NCBI GenBank assembly: GCA_964477275.1
Contig: CAYZDV010000107.1
Coordinates: 1 to 6,773 of the forward strand
Direction: 5' to 3'
Length of the DNA: 6,773 bases
Source: CAYZDV01 sp964477275
GTDB lineage: Bacteria > Acidobacteriota > Aminicenantia > Aminicenantales > Aminicenantaceae
Each line of letters starts with the position of its first letter. Within the stretch, counting starts at the first letter, position 1. This document shows positions 5,978-6,773 of this stretch, one piece after another. The position numbers and the translations under genes were made by a program. The notes below the pieces were generated by a model. That model was not told where the DNA came from. It was given only the letters and a program-made list of their open reading frames with translations, and did not search any database.

Positions 5978-5978
5978 A
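5964..5978. other. A6T6 palindrome at the stop codon between convergent genes
   Basis: AAAAAATTTTTT (5964-5975) runs through the last codons of the lipoprotein gene and overlaps its TAA stop (5975-5977). It gives a six-T run on both strands in the 16-nt gap region between convergent genes. There is no GC-rich stem beside it, so it is not a classical terminator, although it may assist ending transcription in either direction. A-tract palindromes of this kind also bend DNA. Confidence 0.3.
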
Positions 5979-5993
5979 TCGGAAGAGCCTCTC

Positions 5994-6773
5994 TCAATCC
6001 TCAAAAATATATTCCCTGAAATAGAACAGCAGGCAGGCCAGTCCAAGAAAAACTCCTGTCATCAGGAAAAGAATGAAGATGGCAAGAGCCGGAGGGCTCG
6101 GCTCCAGCCTGAACATCAGGAAGGAGAACCTCCCTGTCTGGGGGATGGGCAGAAGAGACTTGAGATAATGAAGGATGGAGAAGCGCTGGGTTGAGCCGGG
6201 GAAATACTGAATCACGTTTTCCCAGCCAAAGCTGAAAACCAGCCCGAAGAGAATGGACTTCTTCATGAACGTCCCGAAAAACGTGAAAAAGGCACCATAA
6301 CAGATCAACCCCAGGCTGAGGACGACCACGTCCCTGAAAAGAATCTTGTAGAGAGCCAGCTTGTGCAACCTGTCCACGTTGAGGATGAAAAAGGAGAGGA
6401 CAACACCCGCGGCTGTCATGATGATGGCCAGGGAGATGTAGGCGGCATACTTGCCGATGACGATCGAAGATTTGGGGAGCGGCCGGGTGGTCAGATAGGT
6501 TAAGGTCTTTCCCTCCACCTCCTCCGAACAGACCGAAGAGCCAAAGAAAAGAGCAAGGATGAGGATGAGAAACTGGAGGTAGACAGTAATAATCAACTCG
6601 CTGAAGATGGTAATCCCCTCGATGCTCGTCCGGGCCGAAAGGACCTGGTTCAATTTGATGATCAAGGCCAGAACAACCGGAATAAAGCAGATCAGGTAGA
6701 AGATTTTCGTCTTCCTCACTCTTTTCCCCATGGAAAAGAAGAAGCCGAAAACATCTCTCGACGAAACCAGGAA
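5994..6773 (-). CDS. ABC-2 type transporter permease (partial, start beyond the right edge)
   Basis: The frame stays open from its TGA (5994-5996) to the right edge. An ATG at 6731-6729 would give 245 aa, but it has no ribosome site upstream (the preceding bases are TTCTTTTCC). Coding-like sequence continues in frame for 14 more codons, including FLVSSRDVFGFFFS, so the real start is likely outside. Numbering from that ATG, hydrophobic helices lie at about 11-29, 44-66, 93-115, 130-153 and 212-238. FFGSSVCSEEVEGKTLTYLT (62-81), then TRPLPKSS and GKYAAY, is the recognisable ABC-2 permease signature (a [ST]-x-E-x-x-G-T-L-like pattern followed by RP and GK). Such proteins form the membrane channel of exporters, often for drugs, lipids or polysaccharides, with a separate ATPase. 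No ATPase is in the window; it may lie just beyond 6773. Family call is strong, cargo unknown. Confidence 0.85.
   Translation of the reverse strand, partial: FLVSSRDVFGFFFSMGKRVRKTKIFYLICFIPVVLALIIKLNQVLSARTSIEGITIFSELIITVYLQFLILILALFFGSSVCSEEVEGKTLTYLTTRPLPKSSIVIGKYAAYISLAIIMTAAGVVLSFFILNVDRLHKLALYKILFRDVVVLSLGLICYGAFFTFFGTFMKKSILFGLVFSFGWENVIQYFPGSTQRFSILHYLKSLLPIPQTGRFSFLMFRLEPSPPALAIFILFLMTGVFLGLACLLFYFREYIFED

Noticed and set aside
1..6773. CRISPR arrays, tRNA or rRNA genes, IS ends or integrase genes
   Set aside because: No regularly spaced repeats, cloverleaf-like sequences, transposase motifs or direct repeat borders were seen on reading both strands.

Overview
This 6.8 kb window looks like ordinary chromosome from a diderm, probably environmental bacterium of moderate GC content. 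The mix is lipoproteins, a secreted M1-type metallopeptidase, an ABC-2 permease, polytopic membrane proteins of unknown function and strong AGGAGG-type ribosome binding sites. From the style of the proteins my best guess is the Acidobacteriota/Candidatus Aminicenantes area. That is inference from memory, with no marker gene to prove it. I see no phage, IS, integrase, CRISPR, tRNA or rRNA signal.

Layout. (1) Bases 1-994, + strand: the tail of a small protein resembling ribbon-helix-helix proteins, followed 14 nt later by a 275-aa membrane protein. Its TM1 / cytoplasmic basic helical hairpin / TM2 core resembles the Oxa1/EMC3/DUF106 membrane-insertase superfamily. (2) Bases 1010-1582, - strand: a compact single-domain nitroreductase converging on it. 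(3) Bases 1583-1732: a divergent promoter region with a good sigma70-like promoter and a perfect inverted repeat over its -10. (4) Bases 1733-4669, + strand: a two-gene operon with a secreted M1-family peptidase (TTG start, intact HEXXH-x18-E zinc site) and an unrecognised membrane protein with about six TM helices. (5) Bases 4670-4972: a 303-nt non-coding stretch with a 10-bp perfect hairpin, a T8 tract and candidate promoters. (6) Bases 4973-5977, + strand: a lipoprotein of unknown function. (7) Bases 5994 to the right edge, - strand: an ABC-2 type permease whose true start probably lies outside the window.

Almost every product acts in or beyond the cytoplasmic membrane: insertase-like protein, exported peptidase, polytopic protein, lipoprotein and transporter permease. 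The nitroreductase is the one clear cytosolic enzyme. The most interesting item is the bacterial EMC3/DUF106-like protein with a predicted periplasmic beta domain between TM2 and TM3. The regulatory-looking palindrome at 1673-1690 and the structured intergenic element at 4743-4795 come next. I found no convincing evidence of a wholly new multi-gene system in these bases.
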